Below are positions 33,261 through 45,139 of a stretch of DNA of 64,000 nt, in pieces (the first letter of the stretch is position 1; every line of letters begins with the position of its first letter). The position numbers were made by a program, and so were the translations under genes. The notes under the pieces were generated by a model. It searched no databases and was not told where the DNA came from. It saw only the letters and a list, made by a program, of their open reading frames with translations. This DNA comes from Codonopsis lanceolata (taxonomy: Eukaryota > Streptophyta > Magnoliopsida > Asterales > Campanulaceae). The stretch is from contig CM028377.1 in assembly GCA_013146195.2 (NCBI GenBank), positions 109,196,540-109,260,539 on the forward strand. Reading direction: 5' to 3'.

Positions 33261-34639
33261 TCGTTTTTATTTTAATGAATAAAAATGGAGGGCTAGACTC
33301 ATTAACCAAAACTTTTTTTTTTCTTTTGTTTCTGGCTAAAGTATGCTTGTTATATTAATTTTAAACAGTCTAATATTGTGTTCCTTTAACATCCGTGTCT
33401 ATATTTGTGGATATGATTCTCCATCTTGCGGTCGTTTCATTTCAAACACTGTTACGGATTTACTTGAAAATATTCGTATTTTTCAAAAAATAATAATATA
33501 TAATATATATATTATTATTATATTTATATATATGTAATATTCTATGTGCAATACTATCCGGGCAGCACAACTAAAGGGCCGGGGCTTTATTTTTAAAAAT
33601 CTCTTCATTTTCGGCCTTATATTATTTTATTCTGCTTCATTTTCATTCTGAAAAATATGTACATACATGCATTCATTCTGTCATTTTATTTTGGGGATTA
33701 GGACCCTTTTCTAAAAAAAAAAAATAAATAGATTCCCCGCTTTTCTTTCTATTTCTTGATGGTATGCTTGCTTGCTTGCGCTTAAGTTAAAAAGCCGAGA
33801 AAATCCATACATAACAGCAAGACAAATTATATCTGTTTTATTTTCTATTTTCATATCTTAAAAAAAAAAACTTTTTTTTTGCTTTTTAGATATCGCACAC
33901 ACGCACATGCATATAAATATATTCCGAACTGCTACCCTACACCATGGCCAGCCTACCCCCTGCACGAGCCAACGTTAGACTGCATATAGATTCTCAGGAC
34001 ACTTCAAAGACCGACCGGTTTTTGCATTTTAAATTGTGGGTCAGCCCCAGTCAAAAAAAAATGTGCGCAAGTCAAAAAAAAAAAATACACTGGGGTTGAT
34101 TTATTATTTTCTAATGCTCGACCTAGACCATTTCGAATGGTGGATCCCGGAAAGAGTATAGGCCCTTCGCCTGGGATCAGTCCGATCTCGGGGAGTCGAA
34201 AGGCAGGTGGAATACGTTGGTCCTATACTCTGGAGAAAGAATCCACTGTTCCAGAAAAGTCCTGATACCGTCAAAATAAAGCAGGTGCTTATCCGGTCAA
34301 TTGTAGGGAACAATTAAATAATAATAAAATATACTAATAAAGGCACGCTGTATTCCAAGCCCAGAAAGCCTTCAGCCAGCCTTCTGATACATCAAAAACC
34401 CATTTTCCTCAGAAACCTGGCCCGAACCTGGAAAGGCAGAGATAGTACTGGCCGATTGATACGGGAAAGTAGTGCAGAAATCAGAACAGAGGGTATCAGT
34501 ATCGATCGACAAGGGCGAATCGGTACAAAAAATACAAATCCGAGCAAGGTATGGCAACAGATGAGCAGTCCGATATGGGTACGCATTCGGGGCTCCGTGG
34601 ATATGCTCCGACTCGGCAATGCAGAATGGCTAGACCGTA
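33261..34639 (+). other. Untranslated leader of the Tat element
   Basis: About 1.4 kb without a supported ORF. AT-rich with homopolymer A and T runs. Positions 34000-34260 (AGGACACTT...GACCGACCGG, then GGTGGATCCCGGAAAGAG and GGGGAGTCGAAAGGC) resemble 54047-54420, showing that a second, related Tat leader lies there. Confidence 0.6.
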
Positions 34640-36539
34640 ATGGATGCACGACATGAACATTTGCTAAGCCAAATAGCAAGTCTTATACAAGGTCAAAAAC
34701 CCAGTGGTGAGGTAAACTCTTCCCCTATAGTCCCCCAGGGAGCATCCACATCTCATGTGCCTCCAAACCCAACTCCTCAGCCAAACACTAACCCACCAAA
34801 TACTGCCGCTACCCCAAATCCCAATCCTCCACCGAGTCCCTACTACCCAAATATCAACCCTTACCCGTCCTATCCTTCATATCCTTCCCCAAGCACCAAT
34901 ATTCCCCAAAGCCCAAATGACCTCCCTTTTCCCATAACCAACCCACTCCAAAATAACCCGCATATGGACCCACAAAACTATAACCCACCAGGCCAAGTTA
35001 CCACATACTTACCTTATAATGATCCTGGCCGCCCAACCGAAACCATCAACAATCCACCATCCCAAAATCCACCAGCCCAAAACCCATATCCTACCCAATT
35101 TACACCAGCCCAAAACCCATATCCTACCCAAGTTACACCAGCCCAAAATCCATCTACCCAAAGTCCACCAACCCAAAATCCTTATCCAGCCCAGAATCCA
35201 CCAACCCAAAATCCTTATCTAGCCCATAATCCACCAGCCCCATATCCATATCCAGCCCAAAATCCTTACCGGACACAACAGCCAGAAATTAACCCAGTCT
35301 TCCCTAATCCAGCCAGTATATACCAAAAGCCAACTCCCCCAGCCACCAAAATAGAGGCCGAAGTGGAAAATATAAGAGTCATGGTACTCAAACTTCTCAA
35401 CAAAGGGGAATTTTCTACGCGGGCACTGACATTACAACCTGCAGCAGTATTGCCTCTCAAATTCAAAATGCCCGACATAGAAAAATTTGATGGGACTGGA
35501 TGCCCTATATCCCACTTAAAATCTTATTCCACTGGCATGCAGTCAAGGGGAGCTAGCTTTGAGGCTATGGCTTCCAATTTTCACCTCACCCGATAGGGCG
35601 CCAAACAATGGCTAATGTTGTCCGATAGCAAAGACCATGAATACGTGGGACCGATAGTCAAGCTGCCTCGAAAGGTACAAAGACAACACCAGTCCTGAAA
35701 ATAGAAGGGACCTTGAGTCGTGCACCCAGAGGGAAAAAGAAACATGTGCTGAGTTCGCGGTCAGATGGAAAAGAAAGTTGGCTCAAACCTTTGACAGACC
35801 CGATCCAGCCGAGTCATGCCGAATGTTCATCAAAAACCTCCAGCCCATTTACCTGGAACACATGCGGTATCTCCCTTACACCAATTTTAAAGAAATAGTG
35901 GAGATAGGGGCTCGTATAGATGATGATATACGAACGGGGCAATTACAAGTCAATACGTCTCCTAGCTCTTTCCGTTACTCTAAAGGGAAGACAGCCGCAG
36001 CCACACCTGCACCAACCGTCAATATGGTAGGGAATGCATCAGCCACTTTTCCTACCCAAAGTTATGGCACTGTTCCATGGTCTTATGGAGCGGACAGGTC
36101 TGTCAACACAATCGGAGGGAATAATGGCCTGAACAGAAATTTCAGAAATTAGAACCGTCATTATGATGAACTGCAAGCCTCCCCGTCTGTAATCCTGCAG
36201 GGGCTAATGGCACAAGGAGTGTTAAAGCCTATGGAAAATTATAAGCCACCAAACCCCCTGCCCAGGACCTGGAATCATGCCCAGTACTGTGAATATCATC
36301 GCTGCAGTGGCCACCTCACTGATAAATGTTATCTGCTAAAAAATGCTATTCAGGATCTTATAGATGATAAGGTTATTGAAAAGCCTCCTCTCAGACCAAA
36401 TATAGTCAATAACCCTCTACCTCAAATCAACATGATTGAGGTTGATGACAGCTTCCTGGGCATGATAGGTAGAGGTACTGATTACGAGAAGCTCCCTGCT
36501 GAGTTTGAGTCTATTTCTAATAAGCCTCTGCAGAACTAG
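34640..36539 (+). pseudogene. Tat-type gag, degenerate
   Basis: ATG at 34640 opens a Pro/Asn/Gln-rich N-terminal region (to about 35330) built on NPPAQNPYP-like repeats, then the gag core (KFKMPDIEKFDGTGCP). TAG at 35594-35596 breaks the first frame. The homologous reading resumes in another frame (RYKDNTSPENRRDLES, then KLAQTFDRPDPAESC...YLEHMRYL), with a further TAG at 36150-36152. The atypical zinc finger YCEYHRCSGHLTDKCYLLK (about 36289-36345) and the closing NMIEVDD block are characteristic of Tat gag. At least one frameshift and two stops make it non-functional. Confidence 0.85.
34830..35330 (+). repeat. Pro-rich codon repeats in Tat gag
   Basis: Imperfect tandem units encoding AQNPYPTQ, TQNPYPAQN and similar (DNA core CCAGCCCAAAACCCATATCC). 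Four or five units are best preserved at 35070-35260. Repeat-length change here is likely between copies. Confidence 0.75.
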
Positions 36540-37568
36540 TATACTACGACCCGGCCCGCTCTTGACTCCCGCAGACCTGGTGGACCGCTTCGGATATATT
36601 ATCCCTATTCCTTTCTTTAGCCTTACGGATTGGTCATCTACCGATCCGCTCCCTAATAATGAGGATCTCAAACCCCAGGTCCTCAATAATGTAATAAACC
36701 CTGTACGGTTTGCTTTTAATAATAATATAAATGTCTTTGCTTATTTCTTAGTTGCACCTATATTAAAAGACGCATTAAATCATTATAATAATGAGTCATT
36801 TAATAGGACCCCGAACAAAAAAAAGAATTATTTGCTTGAGCTTGTAAAGTCAGTCGAGCACCAGGGACAGCATCATTCATCAACAAAGAATCGAAAACCG
36901 ATCCACTATCAACTGGGTTGGACAATGAAATCAAAGGAATCAAAATCGGCAACTCCCTGCAAGGTTCTGAAAAGGATAACACTCATGGATCTCCTCAAAG
37001 AGTTCGTGGACATGTTTACTTGAAATGTGTCAAGGGTAGGCCCAGCCATAGTCAAACAACCGGATCCCCACATGTCCGGATGCTCAGCCAATCAGACAAA
37101 AGCTCCGTCGCATCAAGCCAGAATGGTCAATACAAGTTGAAAAAAAAAAAAGAAAGCATGAAACAGCCACACGTCAACTTCATTCAGGTAAAAAAGAAAA
37201 AAAAAGGGCAAGTCAAAAAAAAAAAAAAAGGAAAATACCTGATCTGGCTGTCCAATGTGGTGACCATTCCCAAACCCAACAAGTTTTTATCAACAGCATG
37301 CTGGGCCATAGTCAAATCAAAGGCAGCAAGAGACCAAGAAAGGACCTCATTCACCACCCCTTGGGGAACCTACTGCTATCATGGCATGTCACCTGGGCCA
37401 AAAAATGCTAGGGCTACTCATCAAAAGGTTGGTACCACTCTCTTCCACGATGTGACGTATATTGTCAAAAAGATCCAGTCAAGAGATGCCATATTCCTCG
37501 CAAACCAGGAAAAAGAAGACTTTGTTCAGCCCTCCAATCCCAACGAGCTCAAAAGGTATTATGCTTGA
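36540..37568 (+). pseudogene. Tat pol remnant (linker and part of RT)
   Basis: Reads LLKEFVDMFT (the conserved motif just before RT) near 36990-37020, WLSNVVTIPKP near 37244-37280 and TTPWGTYCYHGM, then KNARATHQK and TTLFHD near 37350-37460: pieces of Gypsy RT in changing frames. The block between VTIPK and TTPWGTYCYH, containing the first catalytic region, is replaced by unrelated sequence, and the YVDD box is absent. Two A-rich insertions (37139-37165 and 37195-37232) disrupt the N-terminal part. No protease DTG motif, RNase H or integrase was found. Confidence 0.75.
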
Positions 37569-39936
37569 GACACCCTATTTGGCAAGTGCTTCCCTCTCCA
37601 GCCCGCTAGGCTGAAAACCCGAAAGGGCGGCCTAGGCAAAAGTTAGGGCATATAAAAAAAATACAAAAAAAAAAACAAATAAAAAGGAGAAATAAGGGCT
37701 CGCTAGGCTGAAAACCCGAAAGGGCGGCCTAGGCAAAAGTTATAGCAAGTAAAAATAAATAAAAAATAATAATAAAGGCTCGCTAGGTTGAAAACCCGAA
37801 AGGGCAGCCTAGGCAAAAGTTAGAGCCAAATAAAAAATATATATCAGGAGAATAAGGAGAGGGAAAGCACTCTTTGAAACCTTGGCATTCTACCTCCAGT
37901 CTTCAGCATGCAAGGGGCTCGACTGATAGAAGAAAAAGATAAACCACGACAGGAAGCTCACAATAAAACACTAAAATATAAAATTTTCGGGTCCTAAGGT
38001 GCAACTTAGGAATAATTGCTAAAGAAATTTAGATTATACATTAATTGTCTGTACATATCTATTATTGCCTATACCCCATTTGTTTCCCCCAGAAACTATC
38101 CCTTCTTTTGCAGCCTAAGCCCCAAGGTGGTCCATCAGTACCTGCGGTGTCCGCCCAGCCAATATACTTCTTCTGCAAGGCACAGAAAAGGCTCAGTCAC
38201 ATCAGAATGAGAAGCACCAGAAGTGTCCTCGTCCTATTCATCATCTGTGTTGCCATTGTCCCGAAACAGCCAAATGACTTGGATTCCGCCCATTCACTGC
38301 TGCTCTGTCTGATTGCGAAGAAAAATGCAGGGGCTATGAAATCACCTTATGCCAAGAATAGTCCTGCAACAATCATATGGCCAAGAACAGGAGAGAGGTA
38401 TCTACCTTTTCCTTTCCCCGCATATCACGAAAAAAAAAGGGAAGCCTGTTCAAACCCGAAGGTATATTCCTTTAAAATCCATTTTGAAAAAACAGCGTGT
38501 CATTACCTGTTAGGTCGGTATAGTTTTGCTTTGTGCGTGTGTTTTGAGTCTGCATGTGTTTTTTTTAAAATTTATTTTGCATCATATAAAATTAGATTGC
38601 ATTGTAAATATTTGTACATGTTTTAAAAAACAAACAAAACAAAAAAAACAAAAAACAAAAAACAAAAAAAAACAAAAAAACAAAAAAAAAAAAAATCGGG
38701 AGAGGGAAAATGCATGTACAAGAGAGAAAAATTTTCAGGTACATGCAACAAGAAAAAATGCGGCGGCAGAAGAAGAAATTTTCGGCTGAAGCTAAAGAAT
38801 GAAGCGAAAAGAAAACAACAGCAAAGAAAAGATGATTCCAGCTGATACCAAGTGATGCTGCAACAAGAAAAAGAAAGCTTCTGACCAAGGTTAGAACGAG
38901 CAATAAACAAAAATGCAGTAGCATCAAGAAAGATTTTCCAGCTAAAGCCGAAACAAAGCGATTGGAAAAGATTTTCAAATAAGGTCGGAACAATGATAAA
39001 AAGAAAAATCCCCAGCAAAGTGCAACCACAAACAGTGTAAAGCATCAAGCGACAACAAAGCAACATCAGCAGTAATTTGATGCATGGACACGACAAAGGT
39101 AAAGGAAAGGAAGGTATTTTCCTTTTTAGCAGTGCATTTGTTTGATGTTTGGAAACTTTCCTTTAAGGGGCACACAACCCCGGATTCATAGGGAAAAGTC
39201 TTGTTCTCCGGTGAAGGCTAAGTTCCTAAGGAGGCAGTATTCCATGCATTTTTCGCTATGTTGGAAAACTTTCCTTTAAGGGGTACACAGCCCCGGATTC
39301 ATAGGGAAAGGTCTTGTTCTCCAGTAGAGGCTGAGTTCCTAGGAAACAATTCATGCCGCGCAGCCACAGGCGAGCTACGATTGGTCTGATTCCTTGTATA
39401 AGGATACGTAGGCAGTCTATCCCGGTAGACGCGACCAAACACAACACATTATTTACCTTTGCAGCACTCATTTGATAAAGATTTGCATGCACTTGCTCAT
39501 TTAGCATTACCACACTTGCACCGCAAAGATTTGGACCCCGGTGAATGAACTACGCCCCTGGTCGATTCCTTGTATAAGGATACGAGGCGACCTATTTCAA
39601 AGGCACGACCGTTGCATGAATGATGGTTTAGGTTTTGGCCGAACTACGTTTGGTCCGATTCCTTTTATTAAGGGATACGTAGGCAGCCTACATTAGTAGG
39701 TCCGACCATCAGAGCATTCAAATTGCATATCTGCTTAAAAACTGCGATAACCTGCTATAACTGACTAAAAATGTCTAGGATATGGAGGTTTGATAAATTG
39801 CTGCATTATAACTGCTACCAGCTGCATATTTCTCCCTCGTTTTAAAATGCAACGAAATTGGAAAGTCTATTCTTATCAACGATATTCGCCTACTCAAGCA
39901 AGCCGCGGGTTACCCGTAGACTCCATCGCTGAGGGG
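37569..39936 (+). other. 3' region of the Tat element with modular repeats
   Basis: Non-coding. A module reading GGCTGAAAACCCGAAAGGGC then GGCCTAGGCAAAAGTTA occurs at about 37609, 37706 and 37789. A ~110-bp module (ACTTTCCTTTAAGG, CCCCGGATTCATAGGGAAA, TCTTGTTCTCC) occurs twice, at about 39150 and 39265. A GATTCCTTGTATAAGGATAC-type module occurs at about 39390, 39565 and 39660. The last bases before the LTR, GCTGAGGGG, are purine-rich and fit a PPT. Long ORFs near 38045-38626 and 38592-39096 look like chance readings. Confidence 0.7.
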
Positions 39937-42034
39937 CTCAGACACCCCAATTTCGCACTCGATATATGACATGACATAAAATATCAAGACTGTTAAAACA
40001 TTAACAAATGTCAAGTTACTGTGGTCAAAAATGCAAAAGGACAAAGCACGATGCACAAAAGGACAAACTGCAGGGACTAAAGTGTCAAAAAGGAGCTTAG
40101 TTTGAAGTTTGGGCACATCCACCCATTGGTTTGGGCATGGCGCCCAAACTGGGAGGGGTTGGAGCCCAAACTCCATTCCAGCCACTGTTCATGCAACGAT
40201 CTACCGCAAAATGCAATTCGTCCAGCGCAAGGTACAATCGTTCGAAGCACAGAAAGAGAAATGGGCGTGGCTCCCATCTGATTTGGGCACAGCGCCCAAA
40301 CCTCTATGAAGCGCCTTCCTTTCCTTCAGCACATTTGCCGTAAAATGCACCGGTCCAAAGACAAAGTGCAACCGCTTGATGCGAAGAGAAAAATTTAATT
40401 CCCCGCGATGTCCCTATTTCTTCCTATAAATAGAGGCACCTGGCTCTTCATTGAGCAGAGAAATCTTTCGCAAAGTTTCTTCGTGTTAACATTACGCTGG
40501 AGAATTAGAGAGCGGTGTGAGATAGTGAGAGCTCACCTCCAAAGCCTCGAAACCCTGCCAAACCTCCGCCAAACACAAAACCAACCTAGGAGTGAGCCTT
40601 AGCCCCCAGCCTAGGTATCCACCCTTTTTCCCGCCAAAAACCATAAAGTAAGCCGTTACTCTGCCCGAGTAATAGGCTGAAAAACAACTCATATAAGCCG
40701 TTATTCCGCCCAACCAAATAAGCCAAAACCACAAAAACTAAGCCGTCATTCTGCCCGAGTGAGTGAGCCAAAAACACCATATATAAGCCGTCACGCTGCC
40801 CAAATTCACACAACACACAACACACAACAACAACAACAACAACAACAAAGTCTCCCTCTCCCGAGAGGACAGAGTGAGCACACCCTAGGCTGTCTGTAAG
40901 TTTTTAAGTTTTAAGTTTTATTTTAAAGTCTTTCATTCTGTAAAAAAGTATTATTTCCAATCCGCCCAATGTAGATATATAAGCGCTTGTCGGATTTAAT
41001 TAGGAAATAGTACTAAATGTAGCCGTTATTATGGCAAAATGTTTTTAGATAGATTTGTAATTATTTACTTTATGTATTCATTAAAGTCTTTATTTGTAAG
41101 AGTATTATTTCCAGTCCGGTTCAATATCAATATATAAGCAGTTATGCTGCCCGGATTTATTTAGGAAATAATACTAAATGTAGCCGTTATAATGGCCAAA
41201 TATTTTCAAGTATATTTGTAATTGTTTGTAAAAGAGATTGTTGCAAGTCCGTAAATAATATAGATGTAATGGATGTATTTGTAGGAAGTTAATGCTTTAT
41301 TTATCTGTTAAATAAATATAACAAAAAACATACTTTAGCCAAAAACCGTTTTGAGACCGAAAGGGCGAGTTGGGTGCCTAGCATCTTCCCAACTCGTAAC
41401 TTAGCCTCCGAACCTGTTTTCTCTATCTCTGGTTTTCTTTTTCTGGTTTTGCTTTATTTTTGCCTTAAAATAAAGATGGCGACTCTAAAACATTTTGGAT
41501 CCAGTGGGGCCTCGCAACATCTTTCTTTGCACTTTCACATTCTCCCCTAAAAAAGGGAGAATGAGAATGGAAAGGTGATGTATTCCTATGTCCTAGTATC
41601 CCCTAAACAAGGGATAACTTGACGTAGAAAACCCAAAGCACTCATAGTGATCCGAAATAGGCCATAAGGCTATTTTCATAAAATCCATAGTGGGGGCGCT
41701 GCAACATCTTTCTTTGCACTTTCACGTTCTCTTCTAAACAAGGAAGGATGGGAATGGAAAGGTGATGTTTTCCTATATCCTGGTATCCCCTAAAAAAGGG
41801 ATAACTTGACATAGAAAATCCAAAGCTCCCATATTGGATCAAAAATCCACTAAAGGCAACCGAGGCGCATTCCAACGCGCTATTCCGACAGCACTCCTCC
41901 CGCACTTTTGATTTCGTCCTCCCCTAAACAAGGGAGGCTGGAACGGGAGCAGTGGATGTCACCGCATCCGCACGTACGCGCACCCCTATCCAAGGGCGCG
42001 CGGGGCGCGGGAGCACATTTCCCGGGAAGCCACA
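39937..42034 (+). repeat. 3' LTR of the Tat-type element
   Basis: Aligns with 31150-33245 throughout. Its first four bases are CTCA where the 5' LTR has TGTA, so the canonical TG tip is lost. It ends CCACA directly before CTAAG. Several 1-4-bp indels distinguish it from the 5' LTR (for example GCGCGGGGCGCGGG versus GCGCGGGCGCGG near the end). TATA box at 40425-40432. Confidence 0.85.
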
Positions 42035-42110
42035 CTAAGCAACATTTGAATCAATGATTAAACAAGTATACAAATACGATTACAAGCATACAAATGTCTA
42101 GGGTGTTACA

Positions 42111-43425
42111 ATGCCTCTTAAAGAGAAACCGTGGCTATGATCCAGACCTAGAACAACTTCTAAAATGGCTTTTCCTGCTTCTAAAAGGGCTCGTGTTGGT
42201 AGGCCACCCTATGATCCAGTGTATGATGATGAAGAGGATCCATATTTTGTCGTTGTTGTGAACTTGTATCGCTATATGTTTGTTACTCGTGGCCCAGTCT
42301 AAAGCTCAGGTGCTTTGGGTGATGAAACCCTCAATTTTGAGAAAAAAAATCAAGTATGTAGATTAATGTTGGAGAGACAAATGTAGATGACTGTTTCTTT
42401 AAGGCTTATTTTGAGTCTGTAAATGTTGAAGATGAAGAGAATCCTGAAGAGCATGTGCCTCTATCCAAGTTTGTCAAAGTATTCAAAGGGAAAAGCCTCC
42501 AAATCTTATTCTCCTCCAATCTCTCCTCATCATTCTTCATCAAGTAGTTCAGAACGAGATAATTCCAATGATGAAGACTTTAATGAGGAAAAAAAAGCTG
42601 AAGAAAGTGAAAGATCCCTCACCAACGAACAAGATATAGAACTTGCCACAGATGGGCCAAGTGATGCTACTGCTAATGCGTTAGTTAATGATGCTTCCAA
42701 TGAAGCTCCATCCGTTGCATCATCCATTTCTCTGAATATCGGTCAGGCCTTTTCCCCCATATTTTATACTAAATCTGCTTCTTCTTGTTTCAATTTTGAT
42801 AGACATGTTGTTGAAGAACGTAGAATTTTTGTTGAGACTTTTGTACAGTATGGGTTGGATACTTTTCTCCAAAAACAGCATTTGTTGAGTACTGTTGCCA
42901 AATTTGGAGGTTGCTACGAACAATTTATGTACATTTACACCAAGGTATGAACATGTTTTTGTGTGCAATCACATAATTGGTTTCTCTCCTGCTAGGATTA
43001 ATGGATTTTGTGGTAAGCATGATGTTCGTGAGTAAGGAGTGTTTAATGAGTTAGACATTATTGTCAATTAAAGAACTCACTAAAGGAAGAATGAGAGTGT
43101 GGCCTATGAGGAAGGAAAAGTGTAGGTTGAAGAGGGACAAAGTTTGGCCATCTAAAGTTTCTTTTTTCTACTATGTTTTCCACAAGTTTTGTTGGGGTAA
43201 TTGGGATCCTACAAACAATCAGAAAGCTATCACAAATTCACATGCACATGTTTTGTACAAGATAGGCATGGGATTTCAATTCAACTTTGGTGAGTTAATG
43301 TTTAGGAAAGTTTCTGCTTATGCTAGTTCTAATTCGAAAACAAGAGTTGTTCTGTTTCCCAACCTTATCTACAACATATGTGCCAATTAAGGAGTTGTGG
43401 CTAATGAGCATGAAAGGCTTACACA
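42111..43425 (+). pseudogene. env-like ORF of a SIRE/Maximus Copia, part 1
   Basis: Discontinuous frames read like the third, env-like ORF of plant SIRE-type Copia elements: a start rich in SKRARVGRPPYDPVYDDE (42190), a Ser/acidic stretch (SSSSSERDNSNDEDFNEE), a DASNEAPSVASS repeat zone and QHLLSTVAKFGGCYEQF (about 42870-42920). After stops and a frameshift comes KVWPSKVSFFYYVFHKF...WDPTNNQKAI...FPNLIYNIC (43140-43390). Length and block order fit that family; a true viral envelope function has never been established for it. Interrupted at 43425 by a solo LTR; the reading resumes at 50448. Confidence 0.65.
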
Positions 43426-43679
43426 TGTTGTTTCTCATTGTATTTTCTCATACATTACATTAGGTTCTATACTTAGTGGCTAAATGGGTTGTGTACCAAT
43501 TAGCGTGACAACCTTTTAGAATAGTTATTTAGACTTTATAGCTTTTGGCATTCATCACCAGAAGACTTCGGCAAAGGCTTCACCAGCAGACAATGACAGT
43601 CAGACTTGCAAAACCCTACACACACCAAATCACGCACTGAAGGTGCGATTCTTGGCGTCTTTTTCTATTGGCCGCCGAC

Positions 43680-45139
43680 ATGATGGAGCCGCCTCCTGCT
43701 CCGCCGGATCCAGCTCCTCCCAAGTCCTTTGTTGCCGTCCTTACATCCCCTTCTCCATCCCATAACAATACCTCCTTCCATATCCTTCCCTCAACCTACA
43801 AAGGAGAACCATCAATCAAGCTTTCCACAGAAATTATCGAAGCTCTAGCCAAACCCTTCCAACATACTCTTATAGGTAAGTTTTCACACGGCCGACCTTC
43901 TATGGATTCCATTAGAAAACAGTTTCACACCTTTGGTCTTAAGGCAGCCTTCAATGTCGGGCATCTCGATGCCTAACACATCCTCATTCAAGTGTATCAT
44001 GAAGAGGATTACCAACGGCTTTGGATCAAAGATCAGTGGTACCTTGGGCGTCACCCTATGAGGGTTTTTAAATGGTCTCCTGATTTTAGACCGGAGGTAG
44101 AAAGCCCCATCGCTCCTGTTTGGTTTTCTCTGCATGGTCTACCAATCTATTTGTTTAATAAATCCACCCTCTTTTCCATTGCATCCTTGTTTGGTCGACC
44201 ATTGATGTTAGATCAGCCTACTCTTAATCTCACCCGCCCAAGTGTGGCACGAGTTTGTGTTGAACTTGATATATCTAAGCCTCTCCCTAACCGAGTCTGG
44301 ATTGATTGTGGATCTTTATATCCAAGTTTCTGGCAAACCATAGAAGTGGAAAACGCCCCTCTGTATTGCTCCCATTGTCGGAGACAAGGCCATTCTGAAT
44401 TACAATGTAAAGCTAAAACCCGCCCTGCTTCTTCGCATGTTCCAGCCCCTCCTCCCCCCCTCCTCCACCAGCTACCCGATGGACTCCAAAAAAACTAAAC
44501 CCTCAAGCTGCCAAGTCTCCTGCCACAGATCGCCCCGGCACAAGTAATACTCCTCCCTCGATAAACAACCCTTCTTTAGTTACGGGAAAGGCTGGGACCA
44601 CAACTTTGAATAACAAGAGTGTCCAGCAAGACAATACTCCAGACCTAGCAAAAGAAGCTTCCAATTCTGTTCTTCATGAAGCAGGCAAAAACAATTCCGA
44701 TCAGCCTAATGATGAAGTCAATGCTGAAGTCAATGCCGAAGCAAATGATTGTCCTGGATCGAATTCTCACGCTCAGTGTGACAAAGCTGATGCTCATGAA
44801 AGTTTTTCTCTAAATGAACAGGAAAACAGCTCTAAAAAAAATTTGCCAGTAAATTCGAACGTGAATGGAGTGCATGAGGCTTCCACTTCTTCAGTTTCCT
44901 TGGATGACACGACTGCAAATAATGAGAACTCCGAGCCAATCTTAATCTCCCCCAATAAATATGCAGTCCTCGATATTCTTGAAGGTGAGGAGGTCACCGA
45001 TCAGACTACTTTGCATGCTCTTAATTTGGAAATCCCCAAGAAGGCAAAACCATCAATTCCTCCTACTGATCGTAAAACAAGATCGCAGGCTTCCAAGCCC
45101 TCCCATGATTCTCCTACTATTATTTCTCATGGAGATTAA
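43680..45139 (+). pseudogene. LINE ORF1 (DUF4283 RNA-binding type)
   Basis: ATG at 43680 (MMEPPPAPPDPAPPKSF). A DUF4283-like core runs across an in-frame TAA at 43974-43976: SHGRPSMDSIRKQF before it, VYHEEDYQRLWIKDQW and MRVFKWSPDFRPE after. It is followed by a CCHC knuckle, CSHCRRQGHSELQC (about 44365-44410). A frameshift lies between about 44440 and 44500 in a C-rich or A-rich run. The reading continues in another frame as a Ser/Asn/Glu-rich tail to TAA 45137-45139. In plant L1 elements ORF1 binds the LINE RNA. It overlaps ORF2 by 11 bp. Confidence 0.85.

Larger units (their letters stand above)
31150..42034 (+). mobile_element. Tat/Ogre-type Gypsy element, pol-deleted
   Basis: Two long direct LTRs (31150-33245 and 39937-42034, both about 2.1 kb and nearly identical by eye) and a perfect TSD CTAAG (31145-31149 and 42035-42039). 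The internal region holds a degenerate gag with the Tat-type YCEYH...GHLTDKCYLLK finger, a fragment of RT, and a long 3' region with the modular repeats seen in Tat elements. Protease, most of RT, RNase H and integrase are gone. The intact TSD and similar LTRs indicate a relatively recent insertion that probably used proteins supplied in trans. Lineage assignment is from motif recognition. Confidence 0.85.
28770..42110 (-). mobile_element. Gypsy-type LTR, copy 2, split by a Tat-type element
   Basis: On the minus strand it starts TGTAACACCCTAGAC (42110) and ends GGACTCCGGACA (28770). The two parts, 28770-31149 and 42035-42110, flank the Tat element exactly at its CTAAG duplication. Shared landmarks with copies 1 and 3 are the GCAGGAGC block (29564), CATCAGCGACGTTATAGCCG (28933) and the terminal ACTCCAATGCGGAATCC block. 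Length without the insertion is about 2.46 kb. It lies only 4 bp (AACC) from copy 1 in the same orientation. Right of 42110 the SIRE env-like sequence begins. Confidence 0.6.

Noticed and set aside
38045..39096. Long overlapping ORFs (up to 193 aa) in the 3' region of the Tat element
   Set aside because: One runs through A/T homopolymers and the other through (CAAAA)n-like tracts. Low complexity, no domain, no start context.
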